From contig CALFLJ010000028.1 in assembly GCA_937880335.1 (NCBI GenBank), positions 1 to 21,352 on the forward strand: 21,352 bases of DNA. The letters are read 5' to 3'. Origin of the DNA: an uncultured Succinatimonas sp. (GTDB lineage: Bacteria > Pseudomonadota > Gammaproteobacteria > Enterobacterales > Succinivibrionaceae). How positions within the stretch are numbered: the first letter of the stretch is position 1; each line of letters opens with the position of its first letter. Positions 1-7,303 of the stretch are shown here, piece by piece. The notes beneath the pieces were generated by a model, which was not told the origin of the DNA, made no database searches, and saw nothing but the letters and a program-made list of their open reading frames with translations. A program made the position numbers and the translations under genes.

Positions 1-940
1 CGCCAATCGTATTGACGTCCTCCCAAGCCACACCATAAAAAAGAGGCTTAGGTTTATCATCCAACACAAGAGCGTTGCCTTCCATTGCTTGATATTCATC
101 GTCGGGGATGTAGCATTTAAACGATTCACTACCGTCAAACAAGCAAGACGGCAATACCTCTGACGAACCATCTTTTGAGAAGCGATTGAAGTCAGGCCCT
201 GTTAAGAATCCCACACAATTTGGACAACAAGTCGCCGTCAAAATGCCATCTAAGCCTAAAAACGCCAATCGTTCGTCTCGACCATCCACGACCAAAATAT
301 CAACCATTGGTCCTCCACAATGAGGACAGACATCTTTTCTTATTCTACCAATGCGCACAGGCGATTCTGTCTGTTTTTCCGATTTTACCATCGGAAAACA
401 AACATCAAAATTAAGTTGAATACGCTTACCTGATTTATCAAAGGTCCAACCACCCTCCTGAGCGTAAACTGAAGGATCTACATGCAAAAACTGACGCCAA
501 GGACGAGGATGACGTTCTAATTCCAACAAGGTCTCTAATGCTTTGTCATCCCCCTGCATTGCCAAACAACACATTAAATCAGAAGCTGTGTTTTGATAAA
601 CCGCTGTGTCAAGGGCTGCAATCAATTTATCGCGAACATCTTCTTTTGCCCGATAATAAAGGGCACTGACTGAGTATATTTGTTTCTCTACAGCCTTACT
701 CTGAATGTAAGGCGTAATAGCATTATGCCCGGCTAAAAGTCCCCAAAAAATTTCAAGTTCTTTACTGCTTAAATCATTAAGCTTACCGATATTTTCAGCA
801 AGTTCAAATTGAAGAGATCTAATCTTTTCATAAGACCACGAGGCTACATAAGAGCGATCCTTTTCTGCCTTACACCTAAAGCACAATCCGTCATAGCCTA
901 AAGGAGTTTGACAATTATGACATTTGTATTTTAAATTCAT
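1..940 (-). CDS. Two-zinc-ribbon protein, DUF1963-like, C-terminus beyond window
   Basis: An open frame runs without a stop from an ATG at 940 to the left edge (313 codons, incomplete). Visible features: an N-terminal zinc ribbon (CxxC at residues 7/10 and 20/23), a helical middle (about 35-145), and a second zinc ribbon (C205/C208 and C239/C242), followed by a region containing DVNTIG at the edge. From memory, the second half resembles DUF1963/YwqG-like proteins, some of which sit beside polymorphic toxins; I cannot verify this without a search. The start overlaps the stop of the preceding 61-aa gene by 4 nt (ATGA), so translation is probably coupled, and it is the last visible gene of a five-gene operon. 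Codons such as TTG, GCG, CGT and CAG look more frequent than in the very AT-rich genes upstream, which may indicate a different origin. The reading frame is certain; the function is unknown. Confidence 0.85.
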   Translation of the reverse strand, partial: MNLKYKCHNCQTPLGYDGLCFRCKAEKDRSYVASWSYEKIRSLQFELAENIGKLNDLSSKELEIFWGLLAGHNAITPYIQSKAVEKQIYSVSALYYRAKEDVRDKLIAALDTAVYQNTASDLMCCLAMQGDDKALETLLELERHPRPWRQFLHVDPSVYAQEGGWTFDKSGKRIQLNFDVCFPMVKSEKQTESPVRIGRIRKDVCPHCGGPMVDILVVDGRDERLAFLGLDGILTATCCPNCVGFLTGPDFNRFSKDGSSEVLPSCLFDGSESFKCYIPDDEYQAMEGNALVLDDKPKPLFYGVAWEDVNTIG

Positions 941-1122
941 GTCTGTGACCTAATCTTCAAATATCTATATAAAAACCATAAAAGCAGTAAAAATATGCAT
1001 AAAAGATGTATAAAAAGAGTTTTTTTAGGCTGTAAAATCCAGTTGCGCAAATAAGGTATACCACCAAAAACAATTGCTATAAGAGCTAAAGCAATTATGG
1101 GTAAGGGAAAGCTATTACTCAT
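937..1122 (-). CDS. Small two-helix membrane protein (61 aa), unknown function
   Basis: The protein is almost all hydrophobic: helix one at about residues 6-22, a short polar linker with an NW pair (27-28) and a KK pair (33-34), then helix two at about 36-53, ending in a basic tail. AAGG lies about 8 nt before the ATG. It starts 18 nt after the upstream large gene and overlaps the next gene by 4 nt, so it is a true operon member rather than a chance frame. The layout (helix, NW-containing loop, basic residues, helix) echoes the Imm17-like gene two positions upstream, but the similarity is too weak to assign a family. It most likely sits in the inner membrane. No catalytic motif is visible. 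Confidence 0.7.
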   Translation of the reverse strand: MSNSFPLPIIALALIAIVFGGIPYLRNWILQPKKTLFIHLLCIFLLLLWFLYRYLKIRSQT

Positions 1123-1140
1123 ATAAAAACCTTATAAAGT

Positions 1141-2721
1141 TTATTCAACCACTATTATCTGAGGTCCATAGTAATTTAGCTCTGTTTGAAGCTCGTAACC
1201 TAAATGCATTTCATCCTTAAGTTTTTTCAAATAGGCATTTAAATCTTTATCAACCTTAGGAAGGTTACTCTCACCTTTTACTTTAATTTCATATATATAT
1301 AAATCTAGATCTTTATCATAGATTGATTTAAATCTCTCCACCTCTTCTATATTAGTTAAAAATTCATCTAAATTTACTGTAACCTTCTTAAGCTCATCTT
1401 TATTTTTCCCAGAAGCTGGCGGTAAAGATAAAGAGACATAAAACCCATCCTTCTCTATTTTCTCATCGCCTAATAATTCAGTGCTGTTTAAAAGATCAAC
1501 TCCGTTGCCTAAAACTTCAATTTCGCCTTCTTGATTGAGACTAATAGATAAAGGTATTCTAAATTCTCTTTCATTTACTAAAATACAAGCCTTGTCTTTT
1601 AATAACTTTTGAACAAACCTCTTCAATTCTAAAATAAGATCTTTTTCGTTTTCACCTAAAGGTTTATCTTCAAATTTTATTGAAATATCAAAATTTGCTG
1701 TAAAAGTATTTTTATTTGAAAAATCCCCCTTAAGCTCTATATTTACACCTGACAATGAAAATACAAGCTTATCTATATTTCCTAAAATTTCCTCGTTTTT
1801 TAGTATAGAGACAGGATCTTTTAGGCATCCTTTAGGACAAACACCTGGTAAAAAGGAGTAATCAGAACCATAAATAAGTTGCGTAAGGCAAGGCAACCAA
1901 ACATTTTCACTAGTTGTTATATTGCCTTTTAGTAGGTAATTTAACTTTGGCAAACCAAAAGATTTAAATTGCAGTTCTTTAACGTTAAGTTCAAAAGAAG
2001 CTTTGTTTTTATTTCCTTTATAAGGTTCAATTGCAAAGTTGTAATTTAATGGACCTAAGCTTACAAAATCATCAACACCAGAGATTTTATTAGCATCAAG
2101 CGCAAATTTTGTATAAAGTTTTCGGGGATTATCATGATATTCATAGGAATAAAACTGTTCTGGGAAGTATGACTTCGCATCAAGAATACTGCTTTCATAA
2201 GCACCTATATTTGCCTTGAGGATAAGACTTAAGACCTCATGGCTTTTTTTATCTAACTTAAAATCAGCTAGAATTTTTGACCTGCCAATTTTCTCCCCAT
2301 CATGTTGAGCCTCATTCCAATTTATCTCAAGTGTTCTTGGATTTAAGAGGGGATCAAATCTAAGAGAAATTTTAGGATTAGCTTTTTTTATTACTGCCAG
2401 ATCATCTGTTAGATTTTTATCTACCGAGAAGTTTATAGCAGGGAAAAATCCTGGGCTAAATTCACCTTGCAAAATCAGGGTATTATTTTCATCAGGAGTT
2501 TCAAAGGCTGGGTATATCTTTACCTCACCTCTACGTTTAAAAGTACTTTTCTCAAATTCTGAAAAATCAAAAACAAGTAAGCCAAATTTTTCTCTCTGAT
2601 CTTTTATCGTAAATTTATCAAAACTATAAAGCTGAAAGAAAACGAGTCCACCAAATAACAAAAGCGCTGTAAGGAGTGAGCCTGAGATTATAAGGATTAT
2701 TTTCTTACCAAATGCATTCAT
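1141..2721 (-). CDS. Large membrane-anchored protein, possibly DUF945/YdgA-like
   Basis: A 526-aa protein with one N-terminal membrane helix (about residues 5-27), a few residues in the cytoplasm and about 490 residues probably in the periplasm. The rest is rich in alternating polar/hydrophobic strand-like segments with acidic and lysine-rich turns, and has cysteines around 280-300 that could form disulfides. An anchor plus a long beta-rich periplasmic domain is what DUF945 (YdgA-type) proteins look like, but the match is by architecture and remains tentative. Start choice: the longest frame begins with ATG at 2739, but codons 3-4 of that version spell AGGAGT, which sits 6 nt before the ATG at 2721 and is an excellent ribosome binding site. 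I therefore prefer 2721. It lies 32 nt after the Imm17-like gene and 18 nt before the 61-aa gene. Confidence 0.75.
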   Translation of the reverse strand: MNAFGKKIILIISGSLLTALLLFGGLVFFQLYSFDKFTIKDQREKFGLLVFDFSEFEKSTFKRRGEVKIYPAFETPDENNTLILQGEFSPGFFPAINFSVDKNLTDDLAVIKKANPKISLRFDPLLNPRTLEINWNEAQHDGEKIGRSKILADFKLDKKSHEVLSLILKANIGAYESSILDAKSYFPEQFYSYEYHDNPRKLYTKFALDANKISGVDDFVSLGPLNYNFAIEPYKGNKNKASFELNVKELQFKSFGLPKLNYLLKGNITTSENVWLPCLTQLIYGSDYSFLPGVCPKGCLKDPVSILKNEEILGNIDKLVFSLSGVNIELKGDFSNKNTFTANFDISIKFEDKPLGENEKDLILELKRFVQKLLKDKACILVNEREFRIPLSISLNQEGEIEVLGNGVDLLNSTELLGDEKIEKDGFYVSLSLPPASGKNKDELKKVTVNLDEFLTNIEEVERFKSIYDKDLDLYIYEIKVKGESNLPKVDKDLNAYLKKLKDEMHLGYELQTELNYYGPQIIVVE

Positions 2722-2753
2722 ATCTGCACTCCTTTTCATTTTTTATGAGAAGC

Positions 2754-3002
2754 CTAAAATCGCTTTAAAATAAAATATAAAGAAATAAAAACGATTAAAC
2801 AGCCTAAGATTAAGAAAATAAAACGTAAAAGTCCTCTCGTTAAGAACGTAGCATGAGGTTTTCCTGTTGGATCACATAGCCAATCATAGTTTTTAATGGA
2901 GCCTATAACACAGATAACGCCAAGGATAAGACTTATGAAATCATTATATTCTTTAAAGAATTTTGTAATAATTTCAGCTAGTTCATTTAAGTAAAGATCC
3001 AT
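2754..3002 (-). CDS. Imm17-like two-transmembrane immunity protein
   Basis: An 82-aa protein with an amphipathic N-terminus, one membrane helix at about residues 22-37, a loop containing NYDWL, DPTGK and a TRG turn, and a second helix at about 60-78. The combination of N(W/Y)DWL, a small polar GK turn and a conserved arginine/glycine entry into the second helix is what I remember of the Imm17 family, small membrane proteins usually encoded next to polymorphic toxins. The assignment is by pattern recognition and should be read as probable. It would sit in the inner membrane and protect against a toxin acting there or in the periplasm. The ATG is 3 nt beyond the stop of the WG-repeat gene, with AGG about 6-7 nt before it inside that gene's last codons, so translation is likely coupled. 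No cognate toxin lies in the window. Confidence 0.65.
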   Translation of the reverse strand: MDLYLNELAEIITKFFKEYNDFISLILGVICVIGSIKNYDWLCDPTGKPHATFLTRGLLRFIFLILGCLIVFISLYFILKRF

Positions 3003-3005
3003 AGA

Positions 3006-3329
3006 TTACCTATTTTTACATTTAACCTTTGTCCCGGTTTTATCAATGCAAAACCAGAAATCACTTTCAAATCTATGATATTCTCCTTGAGATAATGGAA
3101 CCTCAACCATCTTGCCTTTTAGTGTGACCTTTGCAATCCCGTCTTCAAACGGATAAGCAAAGGCAAATTGTGGTTTTATCACGATTTTTCCCGTGCTGTC
3201 GGCATATCCTATAAGAGAGTCTTCATCTATAACCCGCCTAAAACCGTCAGATATGGGATCAGGTCCATTGTCGAAAATAAATGGAGTTATAGCCAAGGTA
3301 AATAATAAGGTAATAATATCGTTACGCAT
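3006..3329 (-). CDS. Short secreted WG-repeat protein
   Basis: A 107-aa protein. Residues 1-18 form a hydrophobic N-terminus consistent with a signal peptide or anchor, and the mature part starts around the DNGPDP stretch. Residues about 30-70 contain one clear WG/KWG-type repeat: a GYADSTGKIVIKPQF core followed by an AYPFEDGIAKV segment, and a second partial unit at the end (CIDKTGTKVKC). WG repeats form beta-rich modules of no fixed enzymatic function and are common near toxin/immunity and envelope genes. Two or three repeats would be normal; this copy is short. AAGGA lies 8 nt before the ATG. It is the first gene of the minus-strand operon, so the promoter should lie in 3330-3722. Confidence 0.75.
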   Translation of the reverse strand: MRNDIITLLFTLAITPFIFDNGPDPISDGFRRVIDEDSLIGYADSTGKIVIKPQFAFAYPFEDGIAKVTLKGKMVEVPLSQGEYHRFESDFWFCIDKTGTKVKCKNR

Positions 3330-3364
3330 GAACTATTCCTTTATTTCTGACTAAAAGACGATAT

Positions 3365-3376
3365 CCTGTATACAGG
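3365..3376. promoter_or_regulatory. Perfect 12-bp palindrome CCTGTATACAGG, putative operator
   Basis: CCTGTATACAGG is a perfect inverted repeat 36 nt upstream of the first ATG of the accessory operon, a position where a repressor would block its transcription. It contains CTGT and ACAG halves but only 2 nt between them, so it is not a standard LexA box (which needs 8). The regulator is unknown. Confidence 0.4.
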
Positions 3377-3635
3377 CTTTAAATTTAATTTTAGAAAACT
3401 AAGGAAAAATCAAAATTTATTATTTTTAGCTTTTCCTAAAATTTGTAATTCATATATCTTAAATTCTAGTTAAAAATCTGCGTTTATAAACATAGATTTT
3501 CTTAAACTTTTTAATTTTTTTTCTTAATAAATATTTTTTTTTACTTTTACAAACTTGTATTCTCAAGGTTTTATCTTTATTCACTATAAAATTTAGTACA
3601 AGATATTTTATACGTTTAGTTTTTTTTCTCATAAA

Positions 3636-3649
3636 TTGATTTTGATCAC
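3636..3649 (+). promoter_or_regulatory. FNR/CRP-like box
   Basis: TTGATTTTGATCAC matches the FNR consensus (TTGAT, 4 nt, ATCAA) at 9 of 10 positions. The same bases read as a CRP site (right half TCACA perfect, left half ATTGA instead of TGTGA). Its centre is about 52 nt upstream of the start predicted from the TATAAT at 3682, which is not a classical activating distance, so it may act differently or the true start may differ. Confidence 0.4.
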
Positions 3650-3660
3650 ATGTAACATAA

Positions 3661-3687
3661 TTTACTTACGAATAAACAATCTATAAT
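3661..3687 (+). promoter_or_regulatory. Putative sigma-70 promoter for the small secreted protein
   Basis: A perfect TATAAT at 3682-3687 lies 35 nt before the start codon. The best -35 is TTTACT (3661-3666), with a short 15-nt spacer, so the promoter may rely on an activator. This fits the FNR/CRP-like box just upstream. Confidence 0.45.
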
Positions 3688-3722
3688 AAATTTAGAGTTG
3701 TTATTTTACTTAGGAGACTTTT

Positions 3723-3944
3723 ATGAAAAAGTTAACTCTAATTGCTGTTGTAGCCTGTTTTGCTGTAAGTCCTACATTTGCAAGTGTAGATTTTGATAAT
3801 CTGCCAGAACCTACAAAAGAACTTTGTACCGATGCTAAGTTTATGACTGATTTTTCAGCTCAGATGCAGGGCATGACCGATCAGGGCAAACTCATGAAAG
3901 CCTCTGAATTTATTCAAAAATGCCAGATTGTAATGACTAAATAA
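3723..3944 (+). CDS. Small secreted (periplasmic) protein, unknown function
   Basis: A 73-aa protein with a textbook signal peptide (MKK, hydrophobic 4-17, probable cleavage after the FAS/ASA-like stretch near residue 20), leaving about 52 residues with two cysteines (C35 and C67) that could form one disulfide. The mature part is helical and methionine-rich. TAGGAG sits about 7 nt before the ATG. It is a single-gene unit: own promoter, own terminator 25 nt after the stop. Small gammaproteobacterial periplasmic families such as DUF5339 have similar size and cysteine layout, but I cannot confirm membership. No toxin or bacteriocin signature is apparent. Confidence 0.8.
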   Translation: MKKLTLIAVVACFAVSPTFASVDFDNLPEPTKELCTDAKFMTDFSAQMQGMTDQGKLMKASEFIQKCQIVMTK

Positions 3945-3969
3945 GAATCTCTTATAAACATCAAAACAA

Positions 3970-4011
3970 ACTTTGGTGAGAAAATTAAAAATTTCACCAA
4001 AGTTTTTTTTT
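3970..4011 (+). terminator. Rho-independent terminator of the small secreted protein gene
   Basis: A 10-bp stem, ACTTTGGTGA (3970-3979) with TCACCAAAGT (3994-4003), a 14-nt loop and a run of nine T. It begins 25 nt after the stop codon. Confidence 0.92.
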
Positions 4012-4230
4012 GAGGATTTTACTTTTTTAAATTTATGGAATTTGCGCACGACAATGTTTGGTAGTGTCGTAAAGATGAATACAAGACTTGAGCTTATTTA
4101 AAGATAGTAAAACAAGCAAAATAAATAATATACTCCTTGAGCTTTTGGATCTTCCTTTCCTTATAAGATGATAAGAAGCTTAAAAAATGATCTAAAAAGT
4201 TTTGGAAAAATTTAAGTTATGCGTATAGAC

Positions 4231-4261
4231 TAAAAACCCTGATAAATAACTCTATCAGGGC
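4231..4261 (-). terminator. Rho-independent terminator of ppiD
   Basis: On the minus strand, CCCTGATA pairs with TATCAGGG (4253-4260 with 4237-4244), loop of 8 nt, followed by TTTTTA. It begins about 28 nt after the ppiD stop. Confidence 0.9.
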
Positions 4262-4288
4262 TTTAAATAAAATCACATTAAATTAAGA

Positions 4289-6211
4289 TTAATCTTGGCT
4301 ACTTTGCTGATTTACCATCTTAATAGCGTCTTCATTATAGTTAATCTCACTTAACTCACGAGCTCTCTTATAAAGCATTAAAGAGGCCGAATTTGCTTTG
4401 TAATTTGTAAGCTGTGTACGAATTAAGTTTGCATAGAGATCTATACTGTTGTTTTTATCTAAATCAATAGATTTCAAGACCGCTAAGGCTGGAATGTTCT
4501 TATGCAGAGTTACTATATAATCACCGACATTAGCTGGAATTGCATAAACGGCAAAGCTGAATGTAGGATCAGACATCTCCACGCCACTTGCTCTTTCAAC
4601 TAAAACATTCTCCTTTTTTACCACATTTTGTGGTATAACGGCCTTAGCATCAGCTTTTAGGCTCTTAGCATAATTTTCTAAGATGTTATTAGCCTCAGAC
4701 ACAAGCTTTGCATTTTCTGCAAATGATAAAGCTTTATCCTTAACCTCATCAAATGGCTGTAAAACAGCTTCGTGATATTCGCTAACATTGATAACAGCAC
4801 ATGCACTGTCTCCTAGATTTATCACATTGGAATTTATGTGAGAGGTGCGGTTATCCTCGTTATAGGCTGCTCTTTGAATTTCCTGTGTATTAAGAGGCCA
4901 AACTAAGGTAGTGTCACCTGCGCTAACATTCTTAGCCTCAAGTACTTTAATACCGCAGGCCTCAGCTGCCTGATCTAACGAATCTGGGTTTTCAAAAGAA
5001 ATATCAGCAAGAGTTGCACTCTTATCGTTATACAAAGACTGAGCTTTAGTATCTACGTAACGCTTTTTAACCTCTTCCTTAATTTCTACAAAAGGAGGGA
5101 CATGAGATGCGACAATACCATCTAAACGGATGATATGAGCTCCAAAATCATCATAAATAATCTCACTTATATCCCCAACTGCTTTAAGGTTAAATGCGAC
5201 CTCATCTATTGACTTAGATAAAGTTCCACGTTTTACAGTTCCTAAGGAGCCATGATTTTCGGCAAAATCAGGAGCTTCACTGAACTTCTCACCTACAGTA
5301 ATAAAGTCCTGTCCTGACTTCAGTGCTTTTAAAGCCTCGTCAGCTTTCTGCTTCATATCAGAAGATGACTTAATTAAAATCTGCGATAATTCGCGACTTT
5401 CAGGTACAGTAAATTCATCCTGATTTAAACGGTAATATTCCTCACACACATCATCGGTGGCATTTACTGTTTTCTTAAGCTCATCAACACTTAGTACAAC
5501 ATAGGTGAAGGTGGCACTCTCAGGTTTCATGAATAGATCATTATGTTCGTTGTAAAACTTTAAAACCTCATCATCGCTAAGCTTTATATTACCTTTAAGG
5601 CTGTCTGGATTTAGGGTATAGAGATCAACAGTACGAACCTGAGCGTAGAGATTTGACAGGGTATCAACCTCATAGGGAAGAGGAATAGCTGAGGCTTTTA
5701 ATACAGGATCAACTAAAGTCTGAGTCATTAAGGATGTACGTAAACGCTCAGCATAGTAATCAGGAGAGCTTCCCATATTACGCACAGAGGCTAAGAACAG
5801 ATCATTATCAAATTTACCATCCTTAAAGAAGTGCTCATCATGGCGAATAACATCCTTAACCTGCTCGTCACCTATACGAATTCCGTTTTCAAAAGTTTGA
5901 GAATTTAAGGCAATATTATCTATCATGCTGTCTAAAACCTGCATACGCAGATTGTAAACATATTGCGGATTCTCAAGTAAAGTTGCAGCCTGAGATCCAT
6001 ACATTCTCTGCAAAAGTTGAGTTCTTTGATTGTATTGCTCATTCCACTCATTGGCAGAAATTTTATATTTACCAACTTCAACAGGATCTGTATTGAGTCT
6101 TGGAATAAGGTAGTTGCCTACACCGGCAAAAATAAAGGACAGAATAATAATCCAAAAAAGGAATTTGAATACTCGTCCTTGCGCACCTGCGCGCAGTTTA
6201 TCTGTTAACAT
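4289..6211 (-). CDS. ppiD: Peptidyl-prolyl isomerase-like periplasmic chaperone PpiD
   Basis: A 640-aa protein anchored in the inner membrane and facing the periplasm, where PpiD meets proteins leaving the SecYEG channel. Domain order: short basic N-terminus with the typical LRAGAQGR stretch, one membrane helix (about 14-36), a SurA_N-like chaperone region (about 40-200), a parvulin domain (about 272-366, including the conserved ELSQILI start, GxLGxVxRG and the closing GAHIIRLD), then a C-terminal chaperone part. PpiD parvulin domains are generally considered weak or inactive as isomerases. Its length is close to the usual ~620 aa. It is last in the conserved tig-clpPX-lon-hup-ppiD order but is 816 bp from hupB, with its own candidate promoter and terminator, so it is probably transcribed alone. 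The ribosome binding site is weak (GGAG 12 nt upstream). Confidence 0.95.
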   Translation of the reverse strand: MLTDKLRAGAQGRVFKFLFWIIILSFIFAGVGNYLIPRLNTDPVEVGKYKISANEWNEQYNQRTQLLQRMYGSQAATLLENPQYVYNLRMQVLDSMIDNIALNSQTFENGIRIGDEQVKDVIRHDEHFFKDGKFDNDLFLASVRNMGSSPDYYAERLRTSLMTQTLVDPVLKASAIPLPYEVDTLSNLYAQVRTVDLYTLNPDSLKGNIKLSDDEVLKFYNEHNDLFMKPESATFTYVVLSVDELKKTVNATDDVCEEYYRLNQDEFTVPESRELSQILIKSSSDMKQKADEALKALKSGQDFITVGEKFSEAPDFAENHGSLGTVKRGTLSKSIDEVAFNLKAVGDISEIIYDDFGAHIIRLDGIVASHVPPFVEIKEEVKKRYVDTKAQSLYNDKSATLADISFENPDSLDQAAEACGIKVLEAKNVSAGDTTLVWPLNTQEIQRAAYNEDNRTSHINSNVINLGDSACAVINVSEYHEAVLQPFDEVKDKALSFAENAKLVSEANNILENYAKSLKADAKAVIPQNVVKKENVLVERASGVEMSDPTFSFAVYAIPANVGDYIVTLHKNIPALAVLKSIDLDKNNSIDLYANLIRTQLTNYKANSASLMLYKRARELSEINYNEDAIKMVNQQSSQD

Positions 6212-6270
6212 TTTTCTTATTTGCTCCGAACCATCCCCTATATGGGACGACCTTGGGTAAAACTCCCTTG

Positions 6271-6299
6271 ATTATAAAGTAAGAGAAGTAAAATTAAAA
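6271..6299 (-). promoter_or_regulatory. Candidate ppiD promoter
   Basis: On the minus strand a perfect TATAAT (6271-6276) lies 59 nt before the ppiD ATG. The -35 is poor (TTTTAA-type at 17-18 nt), so the call rests on the -10 alone. Confidence 0.4.
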
Positions 6300-6983
6300 A
6301 TCCAATTGAAAAATATCTCACTTTGCATGGCAAAACAGTTCAAAAAAATTATAGAAAATCCAATACTGTAGAGCCTGCGTCTAAATACATTTTGATTATT
6401 CTAAATTCTAAAGCTCTTTTGAGAGTAGATTTTCAAATAATACCAAAGCCTGTTTTTTGCAACACAATATTTTAAAGGTTACGTTATCAAAAATCTTAAG
6501 CTCAAGTTTGTACAATGTGAGGAATAAGTTAGATGCTCTTTTAGATTTAAATTCGCCAAAGTTTATGTAATTAAATCCATCTATATGTCAAAATCACTCA
6601 GATCTTGTTTATTGTATCTTGGACTTATTCTTTAGATAGTAACGATAAGATGAGATAAGGACAAATATTTTTTACTTAATACTTCTTTGCCTTGTTTGTG
6701 GTATGCGCTTTACTGTTAGATAAGCTTTGCCCTATACACTCTGTGATGAGCAATATTTCCTTGGTATTAAATAAAAATACTCTTATGCAAAAAGAAGGGA
6801 TCCGGTATTTATCTTTTCAACACAATCAGAATTTACCTTAACACAATTATCCTAAGGCTTATCTCAACGCTATTGACGCTTTTATAACTGTTTTACCTAA
6901 TATGGTTATATTTGGCCGTGGCCTTATAGTATAAGTGGGCTTAAATTGCCAGATCATAAATAGATAAAAAATTTGCCTGGTAA

Positions 6984-7013
6984 TTAAAAAGGCTCCACAG
7001 GGAGCCTTTTTAA
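6984..7013 (-). terminator. Bidirectional rho-independent terminator after hupB
   Basis: A perfect 13-bp stem with a 4-nt loop: TTAAAAAGGCTCC (6984-6996) and GGAGCCTTTTTAA (7001-7013). A T run follows the GC stem on both strands. It lies 15 nt after the hupB stop. Confidence 0.95.
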
Positions 7014-7027
7014 TTAACCAAAATCAC

Positions 7028-7303
7028 TTAGGCGTTAACTGCATCCTTTAGTGTCTTGCCAGCTTTGAAAGCAGGAACCTTAACAGCTGGGATTTCAACA
7101 ACTTCGTTTGTACGAGGATTACGGCCAGTACGTGCAGCTCGATCGCGTACTAAGAAACTTCCAAAACCTGTAATGGTAACACTATCCCCAGAGGCTAAGG
7201 CCTCTTTTACAACCTCAATAAAAGCATTAACAGCGGCAGCTGAATCTTTGTTAGTAAGACCACTCTTTGAAGCTACTTTCTCAACAAGCTGACTTTTATT
7301 CAC
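7028..7303 (-). CDS. hupB: DNA-binding protein HU-beta
   Basis: A 91-aa histone-like protein that binds and bends DNA without sequence specificity as a dimer and helps shape the nucleoid. The whole family pattern is present: MNKSQLVEKVA start, GFGSFxVRxRAARTGRNPRT motif (about 46-65, the DNA-binding arm with the intercalating proline at about 63), and the AVKVPAFKAGKTLKDAVN end. Length is standard (90-91 aa). The start codon is GTG, supported by AGGAG 6 nt upstream. It is downstream of lon as in enteric bacteria, but separated from lon by a 119-aa gene and a 343-bp gap with a strong hairpin, so it probably also has its own promoter (a TATAAT is present on the minus strand at 7417-7422). Confidence 0.97.
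   Translation of the reverse strand: MNKSQLVEKVASKSGLTNKDSAAAVNAFIEVVKEALASGDSVTITGFGSFLVRDRAARTGRNPRTNEVVEIPAVKVPAFKAGKTLKDAVNA

Larger units (their letters stand above)
3330..3722. other. AT-rich divergent intergenic region
   Basis: This 393-bp gap separates the minus-strand accessory operon from the plus-strand small secreted protein. It is extremely AT-rich with long T tracts around 3515-3545. It holds a perfect 12-bp palindrome (3365-3376), an FNR/CRP-like box (3636-3650) and a TATAAT (3682-3687). No open frame is convincing. Confidence 0.7.
6212..7027. other. 816-bp non-coding gap between hupB and ppiD
   Basis: No gene-like frame on either strand. On plus, one open stretch (about 6690-6837) ends in a stop and another (6840-6932) continues in the same orientation; neither has a good start or a recognisable product, so they could be remnants of a decayed gene. 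The ppiD promoter and the hup terminator lie at the two ends. A plus-strand promoter-like pair (TTGACG at 6873-6878, TAATAT at 6898-6903, 19-nt spacer) precedes the bidirectional terminator, so a short RNA of roughly 100 nt is possible but unproven. Confidence 0.5.

Noticed and set aside
3365..3376. LexA (SOS) box
   Set aside because: CTGT and ACAG are separated by 2 nt instead of 8.
4048..4070. Small inverted repeat ACGACA/TGTCGT downstream of the secreted protein gene
   Set aside because: Six base pairs, no T run, no clear role; probably chance.
6690..6932. A plus-strand gene in the hupB-ppiD gap
   Set aside because: Interrupted by a stop, no start with ribosome site, no recognisable product; kept only as a possible remnant.
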